Notes: generated by a model from the letters alone, not told the origin. Counted from the stretch's first letter, positions 42,733 to 52,616 are shown. The stretch is DNA of 64,000 nucleotides from Planctomicrobium sp051466335 (GCF_051466335.1 NZ_CP195793.1:3534001-3598000); one strand, 5' to 3'. Program-made: numbers and translations.

Positions 42733-43224
42733 ATGCAGCGAAATCCATTGATCCATGTTGTGCTCCACCAACCGGAGATTCCGCAGAATACCGGAAACAT
42801 TGGGCGTAGCTGCGTCGCAGTGGGGGCGAAACTCTGGCTGGTGCGCCCACTCGGATTTCTGATGGAAGACCGTTACCTCAAACGGGCGGGAATGGATTAC
42901 TGGCCATTTGTGAACATTGAAGTCGTCGACAGTTGGTCCCAATTGCAGACTCGCATCGCGGAATCAACAGATGGGACGCCTCGCTATTGGCTGCTCACAA
43001 AGCACGCAACCAAACTCGCCTGGGAAGCGGATTTCCAGAAGGGGGACGTTCTGGTCTTCGGCAGCGAGTCGCGAGGGCTCCCTGAAGAAATCCGTGCTGC
43101 GCATCTGGAGACCTCGCTCAAGTTGCCGATGCACGAAGAAGTGCGCAGCCTGAATCTTGCGAGCACAGCCAACACCATTATGTACGAAGCTGTGCGTCAG
43201 TTCGGCGGTCTCGACCTGACCTAA
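42733..43224 (+). CDS. trmL: tRNA (cytidine/uridine(34)-2'-O)-methyltransferase TrmL
   Basis: TrmL methylates the ribose of the wobble base in certain tRNA-Leu species. The 163-residue SPOUT-fold protein has motif 1 VLHQPEIPQNTGNIGRSCVA, motif 2 FGSESRGLPEEI and motif 3 LKLPMHEEVRSLNLASTANTIMYEAVRQ, which form the SAM-binding trefoil knot. Length is normal. It ends nine bases from the convergent FAD oxidoreductase gene and starts after a long gene-free stretch. Confidence 0.95.
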   Translation: MQRNPLIHVVLHQPEIPQNTGNIGRSCVAVGAKLWLVRPLGFLMEDRYLKRAGMDYWPFVNIEVVDSWSQLQTRIAESTDGTPRYWLLTKHATKLAWEADFQKGDVLVFGSESRGLPEEIRAAHLETSLKLPMHEEVRSLNLASTANTIMYEAVRQFGGLDLT

Positions 43225-43233
43225 TCGCGTCGA

Positions 43234-44937
43234 CTATTTGCCGGACGTCCCTGCCCAGATCAGAATTTGGCGATCCCCCTTCAAGCGATCCCGTAATTTC
43301 GTGAACTCCACATCCTGAACCGCGACGTTGTCATCAATTGCCATCGATGCCGCGGTCGCTGCCGATTGCCCAAGAACCATAAACACCGGTTCCATGCGGA
43401 TTGAACCAAACGCAATGTGGGTTGAACTCAAGCAAACCGGAACAAGCAGGTTTTCACATTGTGATTGTCGCGGTGTGATCGACGCGAATTGAATGGGATA
43501 TGGCGAAAACCCGCCGACCTGAACATCTCCTTCGTTCCAGACGGTCCCATCCGATTTGATGTACCGCTGCACGTGATGGGAGTCCATGGTGTAGGCAGCA
43601 AGCCCAACAGGTTCGTCGGCGATCACCGATCCTCGGCAATTGTGCTCTGTCATCACATAATCGCTGACCATTCTTCTCGCTTCGCGAATGTAAAGTTGAT
43701 CCTGCCACCCTTCTCCTTCGACAAACTCGTCGGCAGCCAACCCCCAATTTGAGACCTCCGCTCGAATCGCCTCTGGCATCCGGGGATGATTTGCCAACGT
43801 CCACATTAGTCCTTGCTGGTAAACAAGATGCCGTTTGCAGATTTCGGTGCGTTCCTTGTAGCTCGCTTCCGGGTAGGAGTAATTCTGACCAATGAAATCG
43901 GTTGAGAAACCGAAATTGTTGTTCGTGTCAGTCTTTCCATCAGGAACTCGCACCGCATGAAACGGGATCCGTGTGTCTCCCGCTTCGAAATTGCGCAGCA
44001 GCAACTCGTAGAGAATCGGTTCGTAACCTTCGGGTTTTTTGAAGGGAATGCGATTACCGGGACGATCGGTCATGCACATCCGATAGCAATACGCCTGAAC
44101 GCGATCGTCCGCGCTTCCTTCTTCACCGGGACCATTGGGATCGATTCCCGGCAGCAGTCCGCTGGAAGGATCGTTCGGATCGATGTACGGAGACAGTCCC
44201 GGCATGAGTTTGTGGTGCACGGAATGCTGTGTCTGAACTCCGTTCAGTGTCTCGTTGTACTGGGAATTTGCCTCCCGACCAATCGTGTAGCTGACGCCAG
44301 CGCCCGCAAACAAATCACCTTCATAGGTGGCATCGATGAACATCTTGCCGCGGTAGGTCTGCCCGTTCTCAAGAGTGATACCAGTGATTCTGCTTCCTTC
44401 AAGATGAACCCCTTTGACGAGTGGCTTCCCCTCTTCGATGAGCGTGCGGTCGAGTTTCGCCTCGAAAATCACCGGGATGTCATAAGCAGCGACATACGCT
44501 TCCAGAATTCGATGGGCAACCGAGGGGGCGAACAACCAGGCAGGCTCATCTGAACGATTCGTCAGCGGGGCATCAATCTGTTCCGGGTCGACAGGCTTGA
44601 GTTTCCAGTTCTCGCGTTCTCGGTAGTAGTTGCCGACATGTTGGTAGAACTCTCGAGACAGCCCGCCGATGGCTCCCTTGTTCCCGATATCTGTCGCTCC
44701 GAGCCCCCCTGTTGTCAGGCCGCCGATTCTACGATCGGGCTCCAGCACAATGACCGACTTCGAAAGGCGTTTGGCCTGCACTGCTGCCATGATTCCAGAA
44801 GCAGTTCCGCCATAAACGATGATATCAGCTTGATGAACAGTGGCAGCGTCATCTGCATGAGCGATCGTAACTTGAAACCCTATAATTCCCGCAAGAACCA
44901 AACAGGGAACGAATCGTCGAAACAACAGAGTACGCAT
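43234..44937 (-). CDS. Secreted FAD-dependent oxidoreductase (xanthan-lyase-associated type)
   Basis: This is a 567-residue exported flavoprotein. After signal VPCLVLAGIIGFQVTIAHA comes the dinucleotide-binding motif VYGGTASGIMAAVQAKRL and the flavin contact IGGLTTGGLGATD, placing it in the FAD_oxidored (pfam12831) family. Internal segments FIDATYEGDLFAGAGVSYTIG and DNVAVQDVEF near the C-terminus fit this family. Members in planctomycetes and Bacteroidetes often sit with polysaccharide degradation genes and may oxidise sugars; the reaction is not established. The ATG at 44937 has AAGGAA eight bases upstream. Confidence 0.85.
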   Translation of the reverse strand: MRTLLFRRFVPCLVLAGIIGFQVTIAHADDAATVHQADIIVYGGTASGIMAAVQAKRLSKSVIVLEPDRRIGGLTTGGLGATDIGNKGAIGGLSREFYQHVGNYYRERENWKLKPVDPEQIDAPLTNRSDEPAWLFAPSVAHRILEAYVAAYDIPVIFEAKLDRTLIEEGKPLVKGVHLEGSRITGITLENGQTYRGKMFIDATYEGDLFAGAGVSYTIGREANSQYNETLNGVQTQHSVHHKLMPGLSPYIDPNDPSSGLLPGIDPNGPGEEGSADDRVQAYCYRMCMTDRPGNRIPFKKPEGYEPILYELLLRNFEAGDTRIPFHAVRVPDGKTDTNNNFGFSTDFIGQNYSYPEASYKERTEICKRHLVYQQGLMWTLANHPRMPEAIRAEVSNWGLAADEFVEGEGWQDQLYIREARRMVSDYVMTEHNCRGSVIADEPVGLAAYTMDSHHVQRYIKSDGTVWNEGDVQVGGFSPYPIQFASITPRQSQCENLLVPVCLSSTHIAFGSIRMEPVFMVLGQSAATAASMAIDDNVAVQDVEFTKLRDRLKGDRQILIWAGTSGK

Positions 44938-45081
44938 GCAGAAGGTTCCTTCATCGAGAATCGCCAATATCAGGCAATCAATCCCCCTCCGTTTATAAAG
45001 GTTGAACGGGCGGTCTGTGAAGTAGCTCGCTGAGTCTCAAGTTTTCTTCAGATCAGCGAAATTGAAAACAATGCTCCCAAC

Positions 45082-45114
45082 AAAAAAAGCCGGCGACACT
45101 TTGTCGCCGGCTTT
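45082..45114 (-). terminator. Strong intrinsic terminator of the giant beta-helix gene
   Basis: AAAGCCGGCGACA and TGTCGCCGGCTTT form a 13-bp perfect stem around a three-base loop (45086-45114). On the minus strand the seven-A tract at 45082-45088 gives the T run. It lies 23 bases after the stop codon. Confidence 0.9.
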
Positions 45115-45136
45115 CGGTTTTCAACACGTTTTCAGA

Positions 45137-48100
45137 CTAGAAGCTTCCCCATCCCCATGGTGTCTGCATTTCACCTGCAGGGTAGAAGACTCCGTTGCGG
45201 TCTCCTGGACCCTGAATCGGCGAGTTGTCATCCATGATGAATCCAGCAAGTGCCAGGTCAAAGAGGCTATCGCTATTCGCGAGGTTAATACGGAAGGTGC
45301 TGTCACCCAATCCAGCGTACCGGAAGCCTGCTCCAGAACCTGCTGGTGGCTCGCTGCCTCCACCTGGGTAATCGCGGAGTCCTTGACGCTGTGCGTTTCG
45401 GAAGCGAGTTCCAGAGTTGAATGGTCCGTTCGGATCAGGAGCAGTTCGCCCGAATGTACGGGACTTGAAGTTCGCTTCGTCGTTGTTGAAGTAGGCACCG
45501 GTGACGGTCACGCTTGCTGCTTCACGAACGTTGTTGCGGTAGGTCAAGTCCAGTCGGGAGAGAGAGTCTCCTTCATAGAAGGTCACAGTGAACTCTGTTC
45601 CATTCCATGTGCCTTGCGTTGCCCCTGGGGCGACGGTCGACACGAACGATTCGATGTAGATGTCGTCTCCGAAGTTTCCTCCAAGTACGTTGTCAACCAT
45701 CTCCATCACGATACCGCCGCGTCCATCAGTTGCGAATCCACCTGCATCAGTGAATCCATATCCCCCTCCGGTTGTTCCGGACCGGACAACAACCCCTGTC
45801 GCTCGGAAGCTGGAGTTAAACCCGTTCCCGACGATCAGAGAATTGTTGATCGAAATGTCCAGGAAGGCGGTAGCTCGTAAAGCACCGTCAGCATTCATCC
45901 CCTTGGAAGGAGAGTTCTCGTCGTAAGGGGTTGGGCTGCTTTGGTTCTGTGTTGTCGAAGCAGTGTTCACAACATAGATCCCCTCCCCGCCGTTCGAGTT
46001 GATTGTGTTGCCCCGTCCAGTGAGTGGATTTTCATCAATGCTCACGAACGATCTCGAGGACCCTTGGTTCAGGATGTCAATTCCGCGGTTGGAATTGAAG
46101 GCAATGTTGTTGCCAAGAATCGCCAGAAGGTTCGTCCCGTTGCTGTTGTTCTGGTATTCAATACCGTCTCCCAGTTCTCCACCAGCGTTCGCACCGAATC
46201 CATTGTTGACGATGTCGTTCGCGACGATGCGGATGTCTTTGCCGAACACTCCGCCGATATCAATACCGTGCAGGGCGTTGTTATCAATCAGGTTGTTGCC
46301 GATCGAAACATCGGTGGCCCCGGTGATGTTGATACCATCAATTCCATTGCCCTGGATTAGGTTACCAAAGCTCGCAGCAGGATCTGTCAGGAACGTAGGT
46401 CCAGTTTCTCGTCCGATATTCAATCGGTCTCCAATCAGGGAGTCGCCAGTGACGCTAGTCAGATTAATACCGTTCTGAAGGTTGTTGGTGATACTGTTTC
46501 GTGTCCAATCGCCTGTCACAAACCGTGCGTCTGATGGGAAGTTCACGACTTCTGTGGTCAGGATACCGTCGAAAGTGTTTGAGTCGATGAAGTTGCGGTC
46601 AATGTCAACTCGCATTCCAGCGTCAGCTCGAACGTCGAGATGAACTCCGTTCGCCCCGTTCTCGACAATATTATTCTCAATGATCTCGTAGTTATCCTGG
46701 AGCTGTGCATTCTGAGCTGACAGGAAGACCCCGTTCAGAGTGTTGCTCTCGATTTGGTTCATCTGAATTCGAACAGGTGAGACAGTTCCAATTCGACCGT
46801 TCGACTGACGGACAAACTCGATACCGTTGGCACCGTTGTTCTCGATGATGTTTCCGAGATCTGCAGTCGCTCCACCGATCAGGAAGGAGTTCACAGTTGA
46901 GAAGGTCGCAAGGTTGTTACCCGTGGTAGTGACACGAATACCAGAACCTTGGTTGTCGCTAACGTTGTTCGCCTGAACAACCCCATCGATCACGCTGGAA
47001 CCACGAAGAACAGCCGAGATCCCTTCCCCGTTGAACAGTGAGCCAGCAGTTGGTCCATTGATCGTTCCAGTGATTTCGGAGTTACGAACATTCAGGACGC
47101 CTGTCGCCTGGTTGTCGCTGAAGACCCCCACACCGACATCGGTATTGCCGGTAATGCTGTTCGAAGCTTCACCGATGGTTCCGATATTCATTGTGTAGGT
47201 GCTGTCCTCCAGAGCGTTGGTCATGATACCAAATCTCTGGTTGTTCTGGACGGTCGCACCGATCATGTTCAGAGTGTAGTCACTCGTTCCGATGTTACGA
47301 GCTGTCACACCGGCCAGAGTGTTCCCTGTGATGGTGTCACCCTGTGAATCGAGAACCAGTGTCGAGCTTCCTCGCAGTTCGGTCGAGATACCGTTTTCAG
47401 TGTTGTTTGTGTATCTGTTCAGGATGGAATCGATGTTCATCACACCGGCTCCGTCACCGCGAAGCAACAGGCCATTCTCTGCATTCTGATTCATGGTGTT
47501 GTTACCAAGAACCATTGGAGCAGCCAGCGTTCCGATCGTTCCGCCGTTAGCAGTTAATTGGATACCGCTTCCAGCATTGAGGTTCGCAGTATTGTGCAGG
47601 ATTGGACCTGTGACTGCACCACCGTTTGATGCTGTCAGATTGAGTCCGGATCCGTCTCCGGTCAGAGTTGTTGCACCGTTGTTGTTGAAGGTATTCCCAA
47701 GAGTGCTTCCAACTGTGGTGTCCCCGATCGCCATGTTGATCTGGCTTCCAGCACCGTCAGCAACTCCCAGCAAACCGTTGTTACCATTGTTGTTGAACTG
47801 CTGATTCACAACGTCGTCAATCACGGTCACAGTTCCGCCAGCCAGGGCTGCAACATTCAAACCGTTGTCGCCATTACCGTTGAAGGTGTTACGGTTAGCA
47901 ACAGTTCCATCACCAATTCCTTCGATCTGGACGACTGATGCATCGGAGATGATTTGCAATCCGTCGAGGTCGTTGTTGTCAAAGGTGTTTCCGATCATTG
48001 GAGCTTCGATGGTCGGGTCAGGATTTCCTACGAACAGGTCGGAACCAGCTGTCGCGTTCAGACGTGCTCCTGTTCCTTCGCCACCTGTGAAGCTGTTGTT

Positions 48101-50299
48101 ATTGAAAGTAAAGAGCCCCATTGTGCTGCCGTTCTCAGCTGAACCGCTGAAACCGAAGCCGGTGAGTTCTGTGCTGTCGGTCACGACGTTGTCTTCGACG
48201 TCTGCAAAGAATTCCGCACCATTGTCCGCCAGCAGAACGATTCCTGAACCGGAAGTTCCCACTGTATTTCGAACGACTCCAAGTTCAGGTGAGCCTGGGA
48301 TACCACTGACCCCGTTGATGCGTGCGTTTGCACCATCGGCTGTCACGAAGATTCCTCCGCTGTTGGCACCTGTCTGGAAGTCGTTGATAGTGTTGTCAGC
48401 GACGAGCAGATTCAGGTCACCATCGGTGTGATTGATCTGAATCGCTCGCTCGGAGAGCCCTGGCAGACCTGTATCAGCATTCAACCCGATGAAGCGGTTG
48501 TTCGTGATCCGGCCATATTCGTGGTAGTCGAGGCTTGGAACCCCAGGATCGGTATCGCTGTTGATTGTGATCCCGTTGACGACGTTCTGGAAGGTCAACC
48601 CGTGCAGGTAGAATCCATCTGTCGTGAGACCAGCACCGGTCGAAATACCGTTAGCATTCGCTGTCGAATTCACATCGCTCAGGGCACCGTCGATGGTGAG
48701 TCCGAAGACTTCATGTCCATTGCCCGTGAGGGTGACAACGTCTGTTCCGCCGAAGTTGCTCAGAGTTGGTGCTGCACCCGTTCCACCATTTGACTCGGAT
48801 GGAAGGCGGAACAGTGAGTTCACACCATCGAAGTTGACGAGGTACTGCGGAATCTGGCTCAATGGCAGGTCCACATCTCCGATCAGCTTCTGACCATAGG
48901 CTGGTGGGCCCGGATCAGATGGATCGCTCGGCAGGTAATCAACAAGTGTGATGCCAGTGTTCAGGTTGGCAGCTTCATTCACCTCAGTGCCGCGACGAAC
49001 AAAGATAAACTGGTATCGCTCGGGATTTGCATCCGCACCGTAGTTCGTAGTGGAGCTGTATGGGTTCTCGATCGTACCGTCACCAGGGCCTGCAGCATCT
49101 GGATCGATGTAGGCAATAGTAATGACGTTGCCATTCGCATCCCGTCCGAGGATCGAGGCGGAATCTGTCGTCTTGCCGACAGCCACTCGGTACTTACGAT
49201 GGACGGATTGTGTCAGGTAAGAATCAACACGCGGCTTGCGGAACCATTTACGTGGTCGTCCATCCGGCATGGTGACTTCGAAGTTGAGCGAGAACATGGA
49301 TTCGAACACGTGGTCGTACGTGTAGTATCCGTTGATCCACAGGTTTTCAGTGACCTGAGCCTGCTGGCGAACGCTCACCCCGGTTGCGTCGGACGCGACG
49401 TCACCGTTGAGGAAGTACATCCCGACACCGGTCTCGAACCCGTATCGCCCCATGACTGGCGATGGGAACGCGACTTCCATGTCGTAGTTCTGGTAAGCGT
49501 TGTCGTAGATGTAGTTACGCAGGACGCTGATGTTGTTTCCAGTGAAGGACTGGGCACCATCGTAGAAGCTGTTTAATGCTTTGCGACGTCCAACCGGGAT
49601 CGAGGCGTTTCCTCGCCAGCTGACGTATCGTCCGATGCTTTCCAAGCTGACGCCCAGCTGGTTGAAGTCGACAGCATGGCCGTTGTCGAAGTCATACCAG
49701 AAAGAAGCACCGAGGACGCGGTCGCGGGACGGCATGTAAACACGGTGCCCCAAACCGACGTTCGCGTATCCGAACCCGTAATCGGTCACCCCGACGCGTG
49801 GATTGAAAAAGGTCACCGAATCGGGACCATTCATCCACAATGGGACGAACGCGTTGAAGTCAGTATAGCCACCGTTGATGCCGTACTGATCCCCATTGAT
49901 GCGACCGACTCGCCAGAGAATATCGTTGATATTTCTGTTGGTCTGGGCGAATCCGACTCCGTCATCGAACGGAACAGCCGCTTCCTGGAAATTCGGCTGG
50001 TAAGGGCGGCCCGCCTGGCCCTGAACATACGGGCTCATTTCCACTGGTGGTGGAACATACTGAGCCTGCTGGTTCATTCCAGCTGAGCCACTCGCACTCT
50101 GTCCCGTGCGGACTGACGCAGTTGCATCTGAAATATCGAGTGGAGCCGAAGACGGTTTGCTGAGGACAACCGACGCTTCAGCCTCCTCCCCGAAAACCGG
50201 AGTGACTCCGGAATATTCGGCTTGCTGCCCCCAGGCTGGCCCAGCGAGCCCCAGGCATATCGCCACAGTACCGATCCAGCGCTGTTTTGCGTATTTCAT
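45137..50299 (-). CDS. Giant surface protein: N-terminal barrel-like domain plus right-handed beta-helix
   Basis: This is a 1720-residue exported protein with signal WIGTVAICLGLAGPAWG. Residues about 100-390 look like an outer-membrane beta-barrel: strands with alternating aromatic residues (FNPRVGVTDYGFGYANVGLG, LGASFWYDFDNGHAVDF, FETGVGMYFLNGD, LWINGYYTYDHVF), resembling inverse autotransporter (intimin/invasin-type) barrels. From about 430 to 1500 are many turns of a parallel beta-helix with Asn-ladder repeats (ITNNRFIGL, GNTFDNNDLDGLQI, NNNGNNGLLGV, IENNIVENGANGVHL, SNTFDGILTT). The C-terminal 200 residues are mixed. The barrel-first order suggests the helix is displayed outside. Start 50299 has GGAG six bases upstream. 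No secretion or adhesion partner is adjacent. Role in adhesion or glycan binding is inference. Confidence 0.8.
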   Translation of the reverse strand: MKYAKQRWIGTVAICLGLAGPAWGQQAEYSGVTPVFGEEAEASVVLSKPSSAPLDISDATASVRTGQSASGSAGMNQQAQYVPPPVEMSPYVQGQAGRPYQPNFQEAAVPFDDGVGFAQTNRNINDILWRVGRINGDQYGINGGYTDFNAFVPLWMNGPDSVTFFNPRVGVTDYGFGYANVGLGHRVYMPSRDRVLGASFWYDFDNGHAVDFNQLGVSLESIGRYVSWRGNASIPVGRRKALNSFYDGAQSFTGNNISVLRNYIYDNAYQNYDMEVAFPSPVMGRYGFETGVGMYFLNGDVASDATGVSVRQQAQVTENLWINGYYTYDHVFESMFSLNFEVTMPDGRPRKWFRKPRVDSYLTQSVHRKYRVAVGKTTDSASILGRDANGNVITIAYIDPDAAGPGDGTIENPYSSTTNYGADANPERYQFIFVRRGTEVNEAANLNTGITLVDYLPSDPSDPGPPAYGQKLIGDVDLPLSQIPQYLVNFDGVNSLFRLPSESNGGTGAAPTLSNFGGTDVVTLTGNGHEVFGLTIDGALSDVNSTANANGISTGAGLTTDGFYLHGLTFQNVVNGITINSDTDPGVPSLDYHEYGRITNNRFIGLNADTGLPGLSERAIQINHTDGDLNLLVADNTINDFQTGANSGGIFVTADGANARINGVSGIPGSPELGVVRNTVGTSGSGIVLLADNGAEFFADVEDNVVTDSTELTGFGFSGSAENGSTMGLFTFNNNSFTGGEGTGARLNATAGSDLFVGNPDPTIEAPMIGNTFDNNDLDGLQIISDASVVQIEGIGDGTVANRNTFNGNGDNGLNVAALAGGTVTVIDDVVNQQFNNNGNNGLLGVADGAGSQINMAIGDTTVGSTLGNTFNNNGATTLTGDGSGLNLTASNGGAVTGPILHNTANLNAGSGIQLTANGGTIGTLAAPMVLGNNTMNQNAENGLLLRGDGAGVMNIDSILNRYTNNTENGISTELRGSSTLVLDSQGDTITGNTLAGVTARNIGTSDYTLNMIGATVQNNQRFGIMTNALEDSTYTMNIGTIGEASNSITGNTDVGVGVFSDNQATGVLNVRNSEITGTINGPTAGSLFNGEGISAVLRGSSVIDGVVQANNVSDNQGSGIRVTTTGNNLATFSTVNSFLIGGATADLGNIIENNGANGIEFVRQSNGRIGTVSPVRIQMNQIESNTLNGVFLSAQNAQLQDNYEIIENNIVENGANGVHLDVRADAGMRVDIDRNFIDSNTFDGILTTEVVNFPSDARFVTGDWTRNSITNNLQNGINLTSVTGDSLIGDRLNIGRETGPTFLTDPAASFGNLIQGNGIDGINITGATDVSIGNNLIDNNALHGIDIGGVFGKDIRIVANDIVNNGFGANAGGELGDGIEYQNNSNGTNLLAILGNNIAFNSNRGIDILNQGSSRSFVSIDENPLTGRGNTINSNGGEGIYVVNTASTTQNQSSPTPYDENSPSKGMNADGALRATAFLDISINNSLIVGNGFNSSFRATGVVVRSGTTGGGYGFTDAGGFATDGRGGIVMEMVDNVLGGNFGDDIYIESFVSTVAPGATQGTWNGTEFTVTFYEGDSLSRLDLTYRNNVREAASVTVTGAYFNNDEANFKSRTFGRTAPDPNGPFNSGTRFRNAQRQGLRDYPGGGSEPPAGSGAGFRYAGLGDSTFRINLANSDSLFDLALAGFIMDDNSPIQGPGDRNGVFYPAGEMQTPWGWGSF

Positions 50300-50749
50300 C
50301 GATTGCTCCAGCCTCATGCTGTCAATCACTTTCATGGGAATCGTGTTTTGCGAAATCGCCCAAATTGGACGTTGCACCCCTTCGTAGTCGCACTTCACCC
50401 CGAACATGGAGCGGCGCGAAGATGCGAGTTATCTTTGGAATCGGTTTGCGGACGGTAATGAATTGAACGGAAATGCGATCTAGGTAAGTTTTGTGGGTTG
50501 AAACGCTTCTACGCATCAAAACGCGACAAAACATTCTTCCCAAATTGACTATTTTTTGTATTCGAAAAAGTCTGTACCGGCGAAATCTGTCGAAACTTTG
50601 TTTTTACAGCGATTTTTGCCATTTCAGGGGAATTCAGGGAATAAGCGATGGTCCCATGGGATCTGTAGGGTTAACAGGTAGGGTTGCGGAGGGAGATCTC
50701 TCTTTGTTCCTCGCTCCCTTCTCAAAACTCTCAACCGCGGAGAAGCGAA
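50300..50749. other. Divergent promoter region
   Basis: About 450 bases lie between the giant minus-strand gene and the small plus-strand lipoprotein gene. The sequence is AT-richer near 50550-50620. No gene is seen; open frames are short and lack ribosome-binding sites. Confidence 0.5.
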
Positions 50750-50953
50750 ATGAAGAATCTGTGCACACTGTTCAGCGCTGTTGCATTATTGGTTGCTGTT
50801 GGCTGCGAGCCACCAAAGCCTGCTGAGCCAGCAAAGCCAGCTGAAACTGTCGCACCAGCAGCAGCACCAGAAGCAGCTGCACCAGCTGCTAACGCAGAAG
50901 CTCCAGCTGCAGCACCAGAAGCTGCTGCTCCAGAAGCTGGAAGCGCCAACTAA
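50750..50953 (+). CDS. Small Ala/Pro/Glu-rich lipoprotein
   Basis: This is a 67-residue protein. Signal MKNLCTLFSAVALLVAVGC ends in a lipobox, so Cys19 is likely lipidated. The whole mature part is low complexity made of Ala, Pro, Glu and Lys (EPPKPAEPAKPAE, then Ala-rich repeats). It may be a flexible spacer or a periplasmic anchor. GGAG lies seven bases before the ATG, and a strong terminator follows, so it is a monocistronic, probably well expressed gene. It is divergent from the giant surface protein gene, but a functional link is not shown. Confidence 0.75.
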   Translation: MKNLCTLFSAVALLVAVGCEPPKPAEPAKPAETVAPAAAPEAAAPAANAEAPAAAPEAAAPEAGSAN

Positions 50954-51023
50954 TTTGAGTTGATCACTCTTTTGAGTGTGATCTCTCATCGCGAGAATTC
51001 ATCTCTTCGCGTTGAACTCAACT

Positions 51024-51063
51024 AAAATCCCCGTGCCAGTTTTCGCTGTCACGGGGATTTTTT
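51024..51063. terminator. Intrinsic terminator of the Ala-rich lipoprotein gene
   Basis: AAAATCCCCGTG (51024-51035) pairs with CACGGGGATTTT (51050-51061), with T residues continuing on the plus strand. It is also flanked by A on the left, so it can act in both directions. Confidence 0.88.
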
Positions 51064-51174
51064 GTCGGCGTACAAATCCAGTTGACTCAAAAAATCGTTC
51101 CCTTGCGACCAGTTCGCAGTCGTCAGTCCCCTGAGTGCTGCCGGGGAAGCAAGGCCGATCACGCTATACAACAA

Positions 51175-51224
51175 AAACGGCCGCGTTGTCAGCGAATATG
51201 ACTTCACTGACAACGCGGCCGTTT
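51175..51224 (-). terminator. Long-stem terminator of lutB
   Basis: An approximately 17-bp perfect stem, from AACGGCCGCGTTGTCAG to its complement ending at 51224, has a 14-base loop. On the minus strand the A-rich sequence at 51171-51176 gives a T run. It lies just beyond the lutB stop. Confidence 0.85.
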
Positions 51225-51239
51225 CATGATGATCGCCCT

Positions 51240-52616
51240 CTACTTTGAGCGGTCGCGGAACTGCTGCCGGAAACTCTTCGACGGCGGCGTCGGAAGTTCT
51301 CGCTGGCGTCCCCAATCGTTCAGCTTCGAATACACAAGGAATCGTGGTGTGATTTTCAGTGCGAACCGTCCAATGCTTCCTGCGAGTGTGTAAAGCCATT
51401 TTCGACCTAACACAAACCCAGCAGCCTTCATGCTCCAACGTTTTGTCGCTGGAAGCAGTTTCATCGTCGCGATTTTTTCACGGAGTGTGTAAAGCTGCTC
51501 GTGCAAATTGATTTTGACAGGGCAGACATCCGAACACGAACCGCACAATGAACAGGCATAAGGAAGCGTTGAACTCTTCTCTGGATTCGTCACAGGCGAG
51601 AGGATCGAGCCAATTGGTCCGGGGACGGTCGCGTTATAGCTATGGCCTCCACTGCGACGATAGACCGGGCACGTATTCATACAAGCGCCGCATCGGATGC
51701 ACTTCAGGGAGTTTTTGAACTCCGGGCTTCCTAGAATTTTGCTGCGTCCATTGTCCACCAGAACGATATGCATCTCGGTATTTGCATCGCGAGGACCATG
51801 GAAGTGAGTCGAATAGGCTGTAATCGGTTGGCCGGTGGCGGATCGACCCAAAAGTCGCAAAAAGACCCCAAGATCTTTGCTACGAGGGATCAGTTTCTCG
51901 ATCCCCATGCACGCAATGTGCAGCCTGGGAAGCGCCGTTCCCAAGTCTGCGTTCCCTTCATTGGTGCAGACGACGAACCCGCCCGTTTCGGCGATTGCAA
52001 AGTTGACACCAGTAATACCCGCATCAGCGGCGAGAAACTTCTGGCGAAGCTCATTTCTCGCAGCTTCAACAAGGTATTGAGGATCTGTCGCGCCCTTCTC
52101 AGTTCCGATCTTCTCATGGAAGAGTTCGCCGATTTCCTCACGCTTTGTGTGGATCGCCGGCATGACGATATGACTGGGGGGTTCGTTACGAAGCTGGACA
52201 ATCCACTCGCCCAGATCGGTGTCGACCACCTCAATCCCATTGGCCTGTAAGTGCGGATTCAGATGACATTCTTCTGTCAGCATGGACTTGCTTTTGACAA
52301 GCTTTTTCACCTGATGCTTCTGAAGAATCTCGAGCACGATCCGGTTATGTTCAGCGGCATCCTTGGCCCAGTGAACATGCACACCACGGGCGCTGGCGTT
52401 CTTTTCGAACTGCTCGAGCAAGTCCGCCAGATTCGCCATTGTGTATTGCTTAATTTCCGACGCTTTTGCGCGAAGGTCTTCCCACTCCGGGAGAGTTGAT
52501 GCCGCTTTGTCACGTTTGGCGCGAACAAACCACAGCGACTGATCATGCCAGTGAGCCCGTGGTAAATCGTCTACAAAAGTCGCTGCCAGTTTGGAATGAG
52601 ATGTTGCTGTGGCCAT
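51240..52616 (-). CDS. lutB: L-lactate utilisation Fe-S protein LutB
   Basis: LutB is the iron-sulfur subunit of the LutABC L-lactate dehydrogenase. The 458-residue protein has the LUD domain (about 60-290; SMLTEECHLNPHL, VNFAIAETGGFVVCTNEGN) and two ferredoxin-type [4Fe-4S] motifs, CIRCGACMNTCPVY near residue 320 and CSLCGSCSDVCPVKINLH near 375. The C-terminus AAGFVLGRKWLYTLAGSIGRFAL and SFRQQFRDR are family-typical. LutA and LutC would be expected next to it but are absent here; the upstream neighbour is a cyclophilin. They may be elsewhere on the chromosome. YgfZ at 23 kb supports maturation of enzymes of this type. Confidence 0.9.
   Translation of the reverse strand: MATATSHSKLAATFVDDLPRAHWHDQSLWFVRAKRDKAASTLPEWEDLRAKASEIKQYTMANLADLLEQFEKNASARGVHVHWAKDAAEHNRIVLEILQKHQVKKLVKSKSMLTEECHLNPHLQANGIEVVDTDLGEWIVQLRNEPPSHIVMPAIHTKREEIGELFHEKIGTEKGATDPQYLVEAARNELRQKFLAADAGITGVNFAIAETGGFVVCTNEGNADLGTALPRLHIACMGIEKLIPRSKDLGVFLRLLGRSATGQPITAYSTHFHGPRDANTEMHIVLVDNGRSKILGSPEFKNSLKCIRCGACMNTCPVYRRSGGHSYNATVPGPIGSILSPVTNPEKSSTLPYACSLCGSCSDVCPVKINLHEQLYTLREKIATMKLLPATKRWSMKAAGFVLGRKWLYTLAGSIGRFALKITPRFLVYSKLNDWGRQRELPTPPSKSFRQQFRDRSK

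Noticed and set aside
47865..48431. Long plus-strand frames opposite the giant beta-helix gene
   Set aside because: They are Pro/Ser/Leu-rich translations antisense to Asn/Gly repeats and lack ribosome-binding sites.
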